In this document: piece after piece, positions 1-7,916 of the stretch
Position numbering within the stretch: the stretch's first letter is position 1
Layout of the letters: each line of letters opens with the position of its first letter
Source: Minwuia sp048007105
Lineage (GTDB): Bacteria > Pseudomonadota > Alphaproteobacteria > Minwuiales > Minwuiaceae
NCBI RefSeq assembly: GCF_048007105.1
Contig: NZ_CP180352.1
Coordinates: 1,426,001 to 1,490,000, forward strand
Direction of reading: 5' to 3'
Length of the DNA stretch: 64,000 nucleotides
Program-made: the position numbers and the translations under genes
Notes under the pieces: generated by a model
Databases searched by the model: none
What the model saw: the letters and a program-made list of their open reading frames with translations, nothing else
Told to the model about the DNA's origin: nothing

Positions 1-2064
1 GCGATCTATCCGCATCTCAACACCGATGGCGTCGCCGCCGCGGTGCACCTGCCCCATGACGGCCAGTGCGACCCCGCCAACATCGCCATGGCACTGGCGA
101 AGGGCGCGCGCCAGAACGGGGTAGCGGTCCGCGAGGGCATCCGGGTCACCGACGTGCATCGGGCGAAGGGCCGCGTCGCCGGGGTTTCCTGGGCGGGCGA
201 CGATGGCGAAGAGGGCCGCATCGACACCGACATCGTCATCAACTGCGCCGGCATGTGGGCGCGGGAACTGGGCCGCATGTCCGGCGTCTCGATCCCGCTG
301 CATGCCTGCGAGCACTTCTATCTGGTCACCGAGCCGGTCGAGGGGCTGGGCCGGCTGCCGGTGCTGCGGATGCCGGACGAATGCGCCTACTACAAGGAGG
401 ACGCCGGCAAGATGATGCTCGGCGCCTTCGAGCCGAAGGCCAAGCCCTGGGGGATGGACGGCATCCCGGCGGATTTCTGCTTCGACCAGCTGCCGGAGGA
501 TTTCGCCCATTTCGAGCCGATCCTGGAGCAGGCCGTGCACCGGATGCCGCTGATGGCCGACGCGGGCATCCACACCTTCTTCAACGGCCCGGAGAGCTTC
601 ACCCCCGACGACCGCTACTATCTGGGCGAGGCGCCGGAGCTCGGCGGCTACTGGGTTGCGGCGGGCTACAACTCCATTGGCATCGTCTCGTCCGGCGGCG
701 CGGGCTTCGCGCTGGCGCAGTGGCTGAACGACGGCGAGCCGCCTTTCGATCTCTGGGAAGTCGATATCCGCCGAGCGCAGCCGTTCCAGTCGAACCGCGC
801 CTATCTGAAGGAACGGGTCTCGGAGACCCTGGGCCTGCTCTATGCGGACCATTTCCCTTATCGCCAGCCCGAGACCGCGCGTGGGGTCCGGCGCTCGCCT
901 GTGCATGAGTATCTGAAGGCGCGTGGCGCGGTGTTCGGTGAGACGGCGGGCTGGGAACGCGCCAACTGGTTCGCTGCGGACGGGCAGGACCGCAACTACC
1001 GCTATTCCTGGAAGCGGCAGAACTGGTTCGACAATGCCCGCGCCGAGCATATTGCGGTGCGAGAGGGCGCCGGCCTGTTCGACATGTCCTCCTTCGGCAA
1101 GATCCGGGTCGAGGGCCGCGATGCGCTGGCGCTGCTGGAACGGCTCTGCGGCAACAGGATGGACACCGAGGCGGGCCGGATCACCTACACGCAGATGCTC
1201 AATGCGCGTGGCGGGATCGAGAGCGACCTGACGGTGACGCGGCTGTCGGAGACCGCCTTCCTGCTGGTGGTGCCGGCGGCGACGCTGCAACGCGACCTCG
1301 CCTGGCTCCGCCGCCATGCGGGCGAGATGAACGCGGTGATCACGGACGTGACGGCGGGCGAAGCGGTCTTCGCCGTGATGGGGCCGAAATCGCGCGAGGT
1401 GCTGCAGGGCTGCTCGCCGAACGATTTCTCCAATGACGCCCATCCCTTCGGCTGGATGCGGGAAATCGAGATCGGTCACGGTCTCGCCCGCGCCCACCGG
1501 GTCACCTATGTCGGCGAACTCGGCTGGGAGATATACGTCTCCGCCGACATGGCTGCGCATGTCTTCGAGGCGATCGAGGACGCAGGCGCAGCGCACGGGC
1601 TGAAACTCTGCGGCATGCATGTGCTGGATTCCTGCCGCATCGAGAAGGCCTTCCGCCATTTCGGCCACGACATCACCGACGAGGATCATGTGCTGGAGGC
1701 CGGGCTGGGCTTTGCGGTGAAGACGGAGAAGGGCGACTTCATCGGACGCGACGCGGTGCTGCGGAAGCGCGACGAGGGCCTGAAGCGCTGCCTGGTCCAG
1801 CTCCGCCTGTCCGATCCGGAACCGCTGCTCTATCACAACGAGCCGATCCTCCGGGACGGCCGGATCGTCGGTCAGCTGACCTCCGGCAATTACGGCCATC
1901 ACCTCGGCGGCGCTGTCGGCCTTGGCTATGTCCCCTGCGAAGGCGAGGCGGCTTCCGACGTGCTGGCGTCGGACTACCAGATCGAGATCGCGGGCGAACG
2001 CTTCCGCGCCGGGGCCTCGCTGAAGCCGATGTATGATCCGCAGGCTGCCCGGGTCCGCATGTAG
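1..2064 (+). CDS. FAD-dependent oxidoreductase/aminomethyltransferase fusion (dimethylglycine or sarcosine dehydrogenase type), 5' partial
   Basis: The frame is open from base 1, so the start codon and the N-terminal FAD dinucleotide fold lie outside the window. The visible part (about 687 residues) begins inside the FAD/DAO oxidoreductase domain, which runs to about residue 270 with the glycine-rich GYNSIGIVSSGGAG segment near 223-236. A linker follows, then a GcvT folate-binding domain (about 320-560) and a GcvT C-terminal barrel (about 590-680). This order is that of dimethylglycine/sarcosine dehydrogenases, which oxidise N-methyl groups and pass the one-carbon unit to tetrahydrofolate. 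The exact substrate cannot be read from sequence. A dimethylglycine or sarcosine role would fit glycine betaine/carnitine catabolism, and a carnitine dehydrogenase-like gene lies at 36378-37346, but the two are far apart. No frameshift is seen. Confidence 0.85.
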   Translation, partial: AIYPHLNTDGVAAAVHLPHDGQCDPANIAMALAKGARQNGVAVREGIRVTDVHRAKGRVAGVSWAGDDGEEGRIDTDIVINCAGMWARELGRMSGVSIPLHACEHFYLVTEPVEGLGRLPVLRMPDECAYYKEDAGKMMLGAFEPKAKPWGMDGIPADFCFDQLPEDFAHFEPILEQAVHRMPLMADAGIHTFFNGPESFTPDDRYYLGEAPELGGYWVAAGYNSIGIVSSGGAGFALAQWLNDGEPPFDLWEVDIRRAQPFQSNRAYLKERVSETLGLLYADHFPYRQPETARGVRRSPVHEYLKARGAVFGETAGWERANWFAADGQDRNYRYSWKRQNWFDNARAEHIAVREGAGLFDMSSFGKIRVEGRDALALLERLCGNRMDTEAGRITYTQMLNARGGIESDLTVTRLSETAFLLVVPAATLQRDLAWLRRHAGEMNAVITDVTAGEAVFAVMGPKSREVLQGCSPNDFSNDAHPFGWMREIEIGHGLARAHRVTYVGELGWEIYVSADMAAHVFEAIEDAGAAHGLKLCGMHVLDSCRIEKAFRHFGHDITDEDHVLEAGLGFAVKTEKGDFIGRDAVLRKRDEGLKRCLVQLRLSDPEPLLYHNEPILRDGRIVGQLTSGNYGHHLGGAVGLGYVPCEGEAASDVLASDYQIEIAGERFRAGASLKPMYDPQAARVRM

Positions 2065-2108
2065 CTGAACCAATTGCCTGTTTGCCGTAGCCGGGACGCT
2101 GGTCTAAA

Positions 2109-2215
2109 GCGAAACCCGTGTTTGATCGAATCCCGATCAAACACGGGTTTCGCAACTCGCGCAGGCCTTTACCAGTCTTGGAACAGCATTTGATGTTTCA
2201 ATCAAATGCTGTTCC
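2109..2215. repeat. Two adjacent perfect palindromes (possible terminator or extragenic repeat)
   Basis: Directly seen: a 19-bp perfect stem (GCGAAACCCGTGTTTGATC at 2109-2127 with its complement at 2135-2153, 7-nt loop), then a 15-bp perfect stem (GGAACAGCATTTGAT at 2180-2194 with its complement at 2201-2215, 6-nt loop). They sit about 45 and 115 nt after the stop of the preceding gene. Neither is followed by a T-run, so they are not canonical intrinsic terminators. They could form strong RNA hairpins or be members of a dispersed extragenic palindrome family. Both stems contain TTTGAT/ATCAAA at the loop side. Confidence 0.7.
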
Positions 2216-2279
2216 GCTCTAGCCTGCGCGCGGGTGAGGGAAGGATCGGATTTCAGAGGCCCCGGTTGGGAGGTTCGCC

Positions 2280-4088
2280 GTGACGGGCGACGACCGGATC
2301 GAGGTTCTTGTCGGGTGGGTCCTGACCGCGATCTACCTGTTCTGGTTTTCCAAGAAATATTTCGACAGCTCGCCCTACTCGACGTCCGAGCAGCGCGGCG
2401 CCCCGCATGAACCGCTGGAACTCGCGCTGGCGACGCAGCCGATCTATCCCCGCTTCGCGGCGCCGTCGCGGCAGTACTGGACCTGGTTCCTGCTGTTCTT
2501 CTGCTATGTCTGGGCGCTCTACTTCATCATCCAGATGGTGCTCGACGCGGCGCTGCTGCCCGACGGCAGCCTTGCCGACCTGGAACAGAACGTCTGGGTG
2601 AAGACCTTCCCGCAGCTGCTTGCCGCGCTGGTCATCTTCGGCGGTGTCGACCGCATCCCGCAGCTGCGGCGCGTGCTGTCGACGGTGCGGAACATGTTCC
2701 ACGAGAGTGCCTCGATCCCGCGGCGCGCGCGGATGATGATCAATTCCATCCGCGCCTTCCCGAAGACCTTCACCGAACACGAGATCGCGCTTGCGCAGCG
2801 GGCCAGCCGCTTCGTCGAGGCGGGCGACGGGTCGGCGCCGCCAGATTCGACCGCCTACAAGTTCCTCTACGCCTGCTTCCTGCTGAACACGATCGAGCGC
2901 CGCGCGAACAGCAGCCGGGCCTATGACCGCTTCGTGCACGATCCGGAGTCCGGGTATTCGCAGACGCGCGCCCAGCTGGACTATGTCGAGCGGATCATCG
3001 CCGAGAACCTGCGCAACCAGGACAGGCGCTTTCATGGCGATGCCGCGGACCGGATCGTCGATGCGCTGTTCCGCAACGCCTCGCAGCTCTATGTCAGCGC
3101 CACTGTCACGGCCTCCCGCCGCTTTTCGCGGACGATCCGCAGCATCGTGCTGGACGGCGTGCCGATCCAGATCTACCGCGAGTTCCGCTACCAGATCGGC
3201 CATGCCTTCGTGACCAACATCCTCATCCTGGTGGTGCTGTTCTTCGCACTGTTTCTGGTCTTCGCGGTCTGGCGGGGCGCCGAGATCCAGTCGCCGCCGG
3301 CGATCGCCGCGGCCAAGAGCGTGCTCGGCACCGTGCTGATCGTGTCGATCCCCGTGGTCTCGACCTACATGCTGAAGGTGGCCGCGGTTGACGAGTGGCC
3401 GCTTGGCTATGACGGGCACGAGCGCAGCGACCATCTGCAGCACTACGTGCTGGCCGCCCTGGTCGGGTTGCTGATCTCGCTGATCGGCTTCTTCATCCTG
3501 GCCGAGTACCGCGTCTTCGACGACGCCGGCACCTGGGCTCAGATGGTCCGTCTGGCGCCCTGGTCGGCCGTGCCGGCGGTGATCTGCTTCATCGCCGCCT
3601 ATTCGCTGGACAACACGCCGAGAACCTTCGACCGGCTGCGCGCGGCGCGGCATTCCTTCGTCGCCGGGCTGGCGGGCGCCTTCGGCAGCGGACTGGTCGC
3701 GGTGATGATCCAGATGATCGTGCACAGATCGGAACTGCACGCCATCGCCGACCCCGAAAGCGTCTTCTGGACCGAGGCGCTGGGGCTGGTGGCCGCAGCC
3801 GTCGTGGTCGGCTTCCTGTTCGGCGGTTACGTCTCGCTGATATCCGATCTGGGCACGCGGCTGCCGAAATCGACGACCATCGGGGAGCACTATTTCTTCC
3901 GCTTCCTGCTCGGCCAGGTTCTGTCCTCCGAACTGCCCAAGGAAGCCTGGGTCGGCCTGAACATCGATCCCGGCGCCTTTCCGTCGCCCGAGGTGGTGCA
4001 GGTGCTGAAGGACGAGGGATTCGTCACCGCGGAGATGACACTGACGCAGAAGGGCGTCGATCTGCTGACCGATCCCCACGCGCGATAG
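2280..4088 (+). CDS. Multi-pass membrane protein of unknown function
   Basis: A 602-residue protein that I do not recognise. It starts with GTG at 2280, which directly follows the palindrome region. Hydrophobic segments are visible near residues 8-25, 68-90, 110-124, 310-332, 345-362, 392-412, 430-448, 465-485 and 500-522, so about nine membrane spans. A soluble, arginine-rich stretch (about 130-305) lies between the third and fourth, probably cytoplasmic and partly helical. The C-terminal tail (about 530-602) is hydrophilic and ends in a segment (EVVQVLKDEGFVTAEMTLTQ) resembling a small winged-helix-like fold. It stands alone between a catabolic oxidoreductase and an SDR gene, so context gives no function. 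Coding is confident; function is unknown. Confidence 0.8.
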   Translation: MTGDDRIEVLVGWVLTAIYLFWFSKKYFDSSPYSTSEQRGAPHEPLELALATQPIYPRFAAPSRQYWTWFLLFFCYVWALYFIIQMVLDAALLPDGSLADLEQNVWVKTFPQLLAALVIFGGVDRIPQLRRVLSTVRNMFHESASIPRRARMMINSIRAFPKTFTEHEIALAQRASRFVEAGDGSAPPDSTAYKFLYACFLLNTIERRANSSRAYDRFVHDPESGYSQTRAQLDYVERIIAENLRNQDRRFHGDAADRIVDALFRNASQLYVSATVTASRRFSRTIRSIVLDGVPIQIYREFRYQIGHAFVTNILILVVLFFALFLVFAVWRGAEIQSPPAIAAAKSVLGTVLIVSIPVVSTYMLKVAAVDEWPLGYDGHERSDHLQHYVLAALVGLLISLIGFFILAEYRVFDDAGTWAQMVRLAPWSAVPAVICFIAAYSLDNTPRTFDRLRAARHSFVAGLAGAFGSGLVAVMIQMIVHRSELHAIADPESVFWTEALGLVAAAVVVGFLFGGYVSLISDLGTRLPKSTTIGEHYFFRFLLGQVLSSELPKEAWVGLNIDPGAFPSPEVVQVLKDEGFVTAEMTLTQKGVDLLTDPHAR

Positions 4089-4169
4089 CCGCATGCGCTC
4101 TCCGCCCTTCCGTGCGCCGGTCCGGCCCGTCTAGACTGCCGGCCGGGAGAGAGACAGGGGAGACTCAGG

Positions 4170-5045
4170 ATGGCGGGCAGACTCGACGGCAAGGTCGCGG
4201 CGATTACCGGTGGCGCTTCGGGCATGGGACGCGCAACGGCGATGCGCTTTCTGGAAGAGGGGGCGTCGGTCGTGATCGGCGATCTCAACATGTCGAACGG
4301 CGAATCGGCGGTGAAGGAGGCGGGTGACGCCGGCTTCGGCGACAAGATCGCCTTCGCCCGCGGCGATGTCTCGGAGGAGACTGATGTGGAGGCCCTGGTC
4401 GCCCTGGCCGTGGAGCGGTTCGGGCGCCTGGACATCATGTTCAACAATGCCGGTGTCGGCGGCGCGTTCGGCCCCATTACCGACACCACGGTCGAGGAGT
4501 GGGATTACACCTTTGATGTTCTGGTCCGGGGCGTCTTCCTGGGCATCAAGCACGGCGTCCGGCAGATGAAGCGGCAGGGCGACGGCGGCTCGATCATCAA
4601 CACCGCCTCCATCGCGGGGCTGTCCGGCGGCGCCGGGCCGACGGCCTATTCCGCCGCCAAGGCCGCCGTGGCCAACCTCACCCGCGCGACGGCGGCCGAA
4701 CTGGCGCAGGACCGTATCCGCATCAACTCGATCGCGCCGGGCGCCATCCGCACGCCGCTGCTGCATTCGGGACGCGCGGCGGAGATGGAGGCGCTGGCGC
4801 AGGACAAGACGCCCTGGCCTGTGCTGGGCGAAGGATCGGATATCGCCGGCGCGGCGGTCTTCCTCGCCTCGGGCGACAGCCAGTTCGTGACCGGCCACAC
4901 GCTGGTCGTCGACGGCGGCGCGCTGGCGGCCGCCCCGAACTTCTGGGGCTTCGGTCAGGACGCCATGTTCAAGAAGAAGGCCGGGCTCAACCGGGGCACG
5001 ACCGGCGACAAGTCCGACGTCCGCGATGTGAACAACTCCAAGTAG
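4170..5045 (+). CDS. Short-chain dehydrogenase/reductase (SDR)
   Basis: A 291-residue classical SDR, an NAD(P)-dependent oxidoreductase of a hydroxyl or keto group. The N-terminal Rossmann motif TGGASGMG lies near residues 12-19, NNAGVGG near 91-97, and the catalytic Ser followed by YSAAK near 146-164. The C-terminal segment TGHTLVVDGG is typical of the family. The C-terminus carries a polar tail of about 40 residues beyond the usual fold, rich in Lys and Asn. The start is supported by a purine-rich AGGGGAG upstream of the ATG. The next gene downstream, 120 nt away, is an LLM-class oxidoreductase, a common companion of SDRs in catabolic gene sets. The substrate cannot be assigned. Confidence 0.92.
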   Translation: MAGRLDGKVAAITGGASGMGRATAMRFLEEGASVVIGDLNMSNGESAVKEAGDAGFGDKIAFARGDVSEETDVEALVALAVERFGRLDIMFNNAGVGGAFGPITDTTVEEWDYTFDVLVRGVFLGIKHGVRQMKRQGDGGSIINTASIAGLSGGAGPTAYSAAKAAVANLTRATAAELAQDRIRINSIAPGAIRTPLLHSGRAAEMEALAQDKTPWPVLGEGSDIAGAAVFLASGDSQFVTGHTLVVDGGALAAAPNFWGFGQDAMFKKKAGLNRGTTGDKSDVRDVNNSK

Positions 5046-5165
5046 AATTTCCGCACACGTCAGACGAGGGGTTTCCGGACATCGATCTGCCCGTTTTCCC
5101 TTCTGGACCCGGAACGTCCCTCGGCTTGCAAAGGCTGTGAACGTCAAGAACAGTGGAGAACAGTC

Positions 5166-6002
5166 ATGAAGGTCGGCGCATTCTTCTTTCCGACACACTA
5201 CGCCATCGACATCGCCGAACTGGCGCGCGAGATGGAAGCGCGGGGGCTGGAAAGCCTGTTCGTCTGCGAACACACGCACATTCCGGCCAGCCGCCGCACC
5301 CCCTTTCCCGGCGGCGGCGACCTGCCCGACCGCTACTATCACACCCACGATCCCTTCGTCGGGCTCAGCTTTGCGGCGGCGGCAACGTCGAAGCTCCGGC
5401 TGGGCACGGGCATCTGCCTGCTGCCGCAGCGCGACGCCATCGTGACCGCCAAGGCCATCGCCAGCCTGGATCTGCTTTCAGGCGGCCGCTTCGAGTTCGC
5501 GGTCGGCGCCGGCTGGAACGTCGAGGAGATGGAGAACCACGGCGTCGTCCACGCCAGCCGCTTCCGCGAGATGTCGGAAAAGATCAAGGCGATGAAGGCG
5601 ATGTGGACCGAGGAGGAGGCCAGCTTCAAGGGCGAGTTCCTGGACTACGACCGGTTGATCGTCAGCCCCAAGCCGGCCCAGCGCCCGCACCCGCCGGTGC
5701 TGCTGGGCGGTGAGACGGACCATACGCTGAAGCGTGTGGTCGAATATGGCGACGGCTGGTTCCCGCGGGCGAACTACGCCTTCGATCCGGCCGAAGGAAT
5801 GGCGCGTCTGAAGCGGGCGGCGGAGGCGGCCGGCCGAAATCCGGCGGAACTGCCGGTCACCGTCTTCCGGGCGCCGCCGGATGCCGAGGCGTTGAAGGCC
5901 TACGCGGCCGCCGGTATCGATCGCGTATTGTTCGATGTCCCGGACAAGGGGCGCGATGAAGTGCTTCCGTTGCTTGATCAATACGCTCGCTTCATCGAAT
6001 GA
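5166..6002 (+). CDS. LLM-class (luciferase-like) flavin or F420-dependent oxidoreductase
   Basis: A 278-residue luciferase-like monooxygenase family protein. The N-terminus (MKVGAFFFPTHYAIDIAELA) and the segments FVCEHTHIPASRRTPFPGGG, LRLGTGICLLPQRD and SGGRFEFAVGAGWNVEE are typical of the subgroup often annotated as F420-dependent LLM oxidoreductases of about 280 residues (TIGR03619-like). These enzymes are TIM barrels that use FMN or F420. Many alphaproteobacteria carry members although F420 use is uncertain, so the cofactor is left open. GGAGAACAGTC stands just before the ATG as a ribosome binding site. Nothing is broken. The gene is followed by the relatively AT-rich leader of the giant gene. 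Confidence 0.9.
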   Translation: MKVGAFFFPTHYAIDIAELAREMEARGLESLFVCEHTHIPASRRTPFPGGGDLPDRYYHTHDPFVGLSFAAAATSKLRLGTGICLLPQRDAIVTAKAIASLDLLSGGRFEFAVGAGWNVEEMENHGVVHASRFREMSEKIKAMKAMWTEEEASFKGEFLDYDRLIVSPKPAQRPHPPVLLGGETDHTLKRVVEYGDGWFPRANYAFDPAEGMARLKRAAEAAGRNPAELPVTVFRAPPDAEALKAYAAAGIDRVLFDVPDKGRDEVLPLLDQYARFIE

Positions 6003-6082
6003 CGCAAATCTGCAACAAAATTTTTTCTGGCTGGTTGCTGAAACATCATCCTACCACCTGAATTTCCGGGACCGCAGAAATG

Positions 6083-6196
6083 CTGACGTTGGCGTCAGGC
6101 TGACGTCTTGATTAACCCGAAAGGATACTACTTCGACGAGAAGTCAATCCTTAACAAGGGTTTAATTTCCGCGGCGTCAGTGCTAATCGCATTAGC
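6083..6196 (+). promoter_or_regulatory. Leader of the giant gene with three inverted repeats
   Basis: The 231-base gap 6003-6233 is markedly richer in A and T than the genes around it. It holds three symmetric elements: CTGACG-TTGG-CGTCAG (6083-6098); a two-part hairpin with outer arms AAGGAT/ATCCTT (6121-6126, 6147-6152) and inner arms ACTTC/GAAGT (6130-6134, 6140-6144); and GCTAAT-CGC-ATTAGC (6182-6196), ending 37 nt before the start codon. A GACGTC-like half also recurs at 6101-6106. These are good candidates for operators or 5'-UTR structure controlling the giant gene. No binding protein can be named. Confidence 0.45.
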
Positions 6197-6233
6197 GGGG
6201 GATCGGGGTTCCTGTTGTTGAGGGGCCACGGTC

Positions 6234-7916
6234 ATGGGCAGATGGTTTTTTGGTCGCTGGCGTGATGACGATGATGATCGTCAGAACGGAACGGATGGCG
6301 ACAACTCCCTTGTTGGCGGCTACCGCAGCGACGAGCTGTATGGCGGCGACGGCAACGACACCATTCTCGGCAATCGTGGCAATGACAAGCTCTTCGGCGG
6401 GGATGGCGACGACGTCCTGCTGGGCGACGACGGCAATGACCGGCTCTATGGCGGCGACGGCGACGACAGTATCGACGGCGGCCATGGCAACGACCGGGTC
6501 GAGGCGGGCGACGGCAACGACACCGTCACCGGCGGACGGCACAACGACACCATCGATGCGGGCGACGGCGATGATGAAGTCGATGCCGGCGGCGGCAATG
6601 ACCAGATCTATGGCGGCGCGGGCAATGACACGATTCGTGGCGGCGACGGCAATGACTGGATCTCGGGCGGTGACGGGACCGACCTGATCTACGGCGGCTC
6701 CGGCTATGACCGCGTCTATGCGGGCGACGGCAATGACACGGCCGATGGCGGCGACCACAACGACACCATCTATGGCGGCGAGGGCGACGACAGCCTGAGC
6801 GGCGGCGGCGACAATGATGTCCTCTCCGGCGATGACGGCGACGATTCCCTGGACGGCGGCGAAGGACGCGACCGCGTCTATGGCGGCGACGGCGAAGACC
6901 TGGTCGATGGCGGGTCGGGCGACGACACCATGTTTGGCGGCCGCGGCGCAGACAGCCTGCTGGCCGGCGACGGCGACGACTACATGGGCGGCGACGACGG
7001 CAATGACGTCATCGACGGCGGCGCGGGGCGCGACCGGATCTATGGCGGCGACGGCGAGGACACCATTTCGGGCGGCGCCGACCGCGACACCATCTTCGGC
7101 GGCGACGGCGACGATTCGGTCTCCGGCGAGGGCGGCGACGACTACATGTTCGGCGGCGACGGCGCGGACACGGTCCGGGGCGACGACGGTGACGAATACA
7201 TCTATGGCGGCGACGGCAACGACGTGGTCGAGGGCGGCGGCGGCAACGACGTCGTCTATGGCGGCGATGACGACGACACCATAGGCGGCGGCGATGGCGA
7301 CGACTGGCTGCTGGCGGACGATGGCAACGACGTGGTCGATGCCGGCGCGGGCAACGACCGGATCTATGCGGGCAAGGGCGACGACACGCTGACCGGCGGG
7401 GCCGGCAACGACCTGATCTTCGGCAGCAAGGACAATGACGTCATCCGCGGCGACGGTCCGGGCTCCGACACGATCGCCGGACCTGCCGAACTGCAGCGGG
7501 ACGCTGACGGCACGTACGACATCAGCGGTCTGGACACGGTGATCTTCAGCGTCGATGTCATCGGCAGCAATGCCGGCTTCGACAACACTTTCGGCTACTA
7601 CCTGGCCGACGCCGACGGCAACCCGATCAGCAGCCAGGATCCTGTTCGAGGATGTGAGCCGTTGCGGCGGGCAGGACCGTCAAGTCACGCTCGATGCCGA
7701 CGATCTGCAGGGCGCGTCGTCGCTCGGCTTCTTCCTGATTCCCGACGGCGACGACCACAACCGGCATCTCGACGACGGCGATGCCGTCAGCTTCCGGCAG
7801 GACGGCAGCGGCAACTGGCAGGCGGTCTCGGGCTGGCGCGTGCTGGATTCCGCCTATGGCCGGGGCACCGTCTTCTTCTCCAATCCCGCGCTCAATCCCG
7901 ATGGCATCGACCATGA
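6234..7916 (+). CDS. Giant protein fragment 1: N-terminal RTX repeats and start of DUF4114
   Basis: Starts at ATG 6234 behind GAGGGG about 9 nt upstream. The N-terminus MGRWFFGRWRDDDDD is short and is neither a Sec signal nor a LapA-type retention module. From about residue 20 there are dozens of GGDGNDxU nonapeptides (Ca-binding parallel beta-roll). From about 439 comes DNTFGYYLADADGNPIS, the beginning of a DUF4114 domain. Genuine coding stops at about 7635. Beyond it the frame reads as Arg-rich nonsense until the stop at 7914-7916, while the +1 frame continues the domain with RILFEDVSRCGG. The simplest repair is removal of one C at 7634-7635. Confidence 0.8.
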   Translation: MGRWFFGRWRDDDDDRQNGTDGDNSLVGGYRSDELYGGDGNDTILGNRGNDKLFGGDGDDVLLGDDGNDRLYGGDGDDSIDGGHGNDRVEAGDGNDTVTGGRHNDTIDAGDGDDEVDAGGGNDQIYGGAGNDTIRGGDGNDWISGGDGTDLIYGGSGYDRVYAGDGNDTADGGDHNDTIYGGEGDDSLSGGGDNDVLSGDDGDDSLDGGEGRDRVYGGDGEDLVDGGSGDDTMFGGRGADSLLAGDGDDYMGGDDGNDVIDGGAGRDRIYGGDGEDTISGGADRDTIFGGDGDDSVSGEGGDDYMFGGDGADTVRGDDGDEYIYGGDGNDVVEGGGGNDVVYGGDDDDTIGGGDGDDWLLADDGNDVVDAGAGNDRIYAGKGDDTLTGGAGNDLIFGSKDNDVIRGDGPGSDTIAGPAELQRDADGTYDISGLDTVIFSVDVIGSNAGFDNTFGYYLADADGNPISSQDPVRGCEPLRRAGPSSHARCRRSAGRVVARLLPDSRRRRPQPASRRRRCRQLPAGRQRQLAGGLGLARAGFRLWPGHRLLLQSRAQSRWHRP

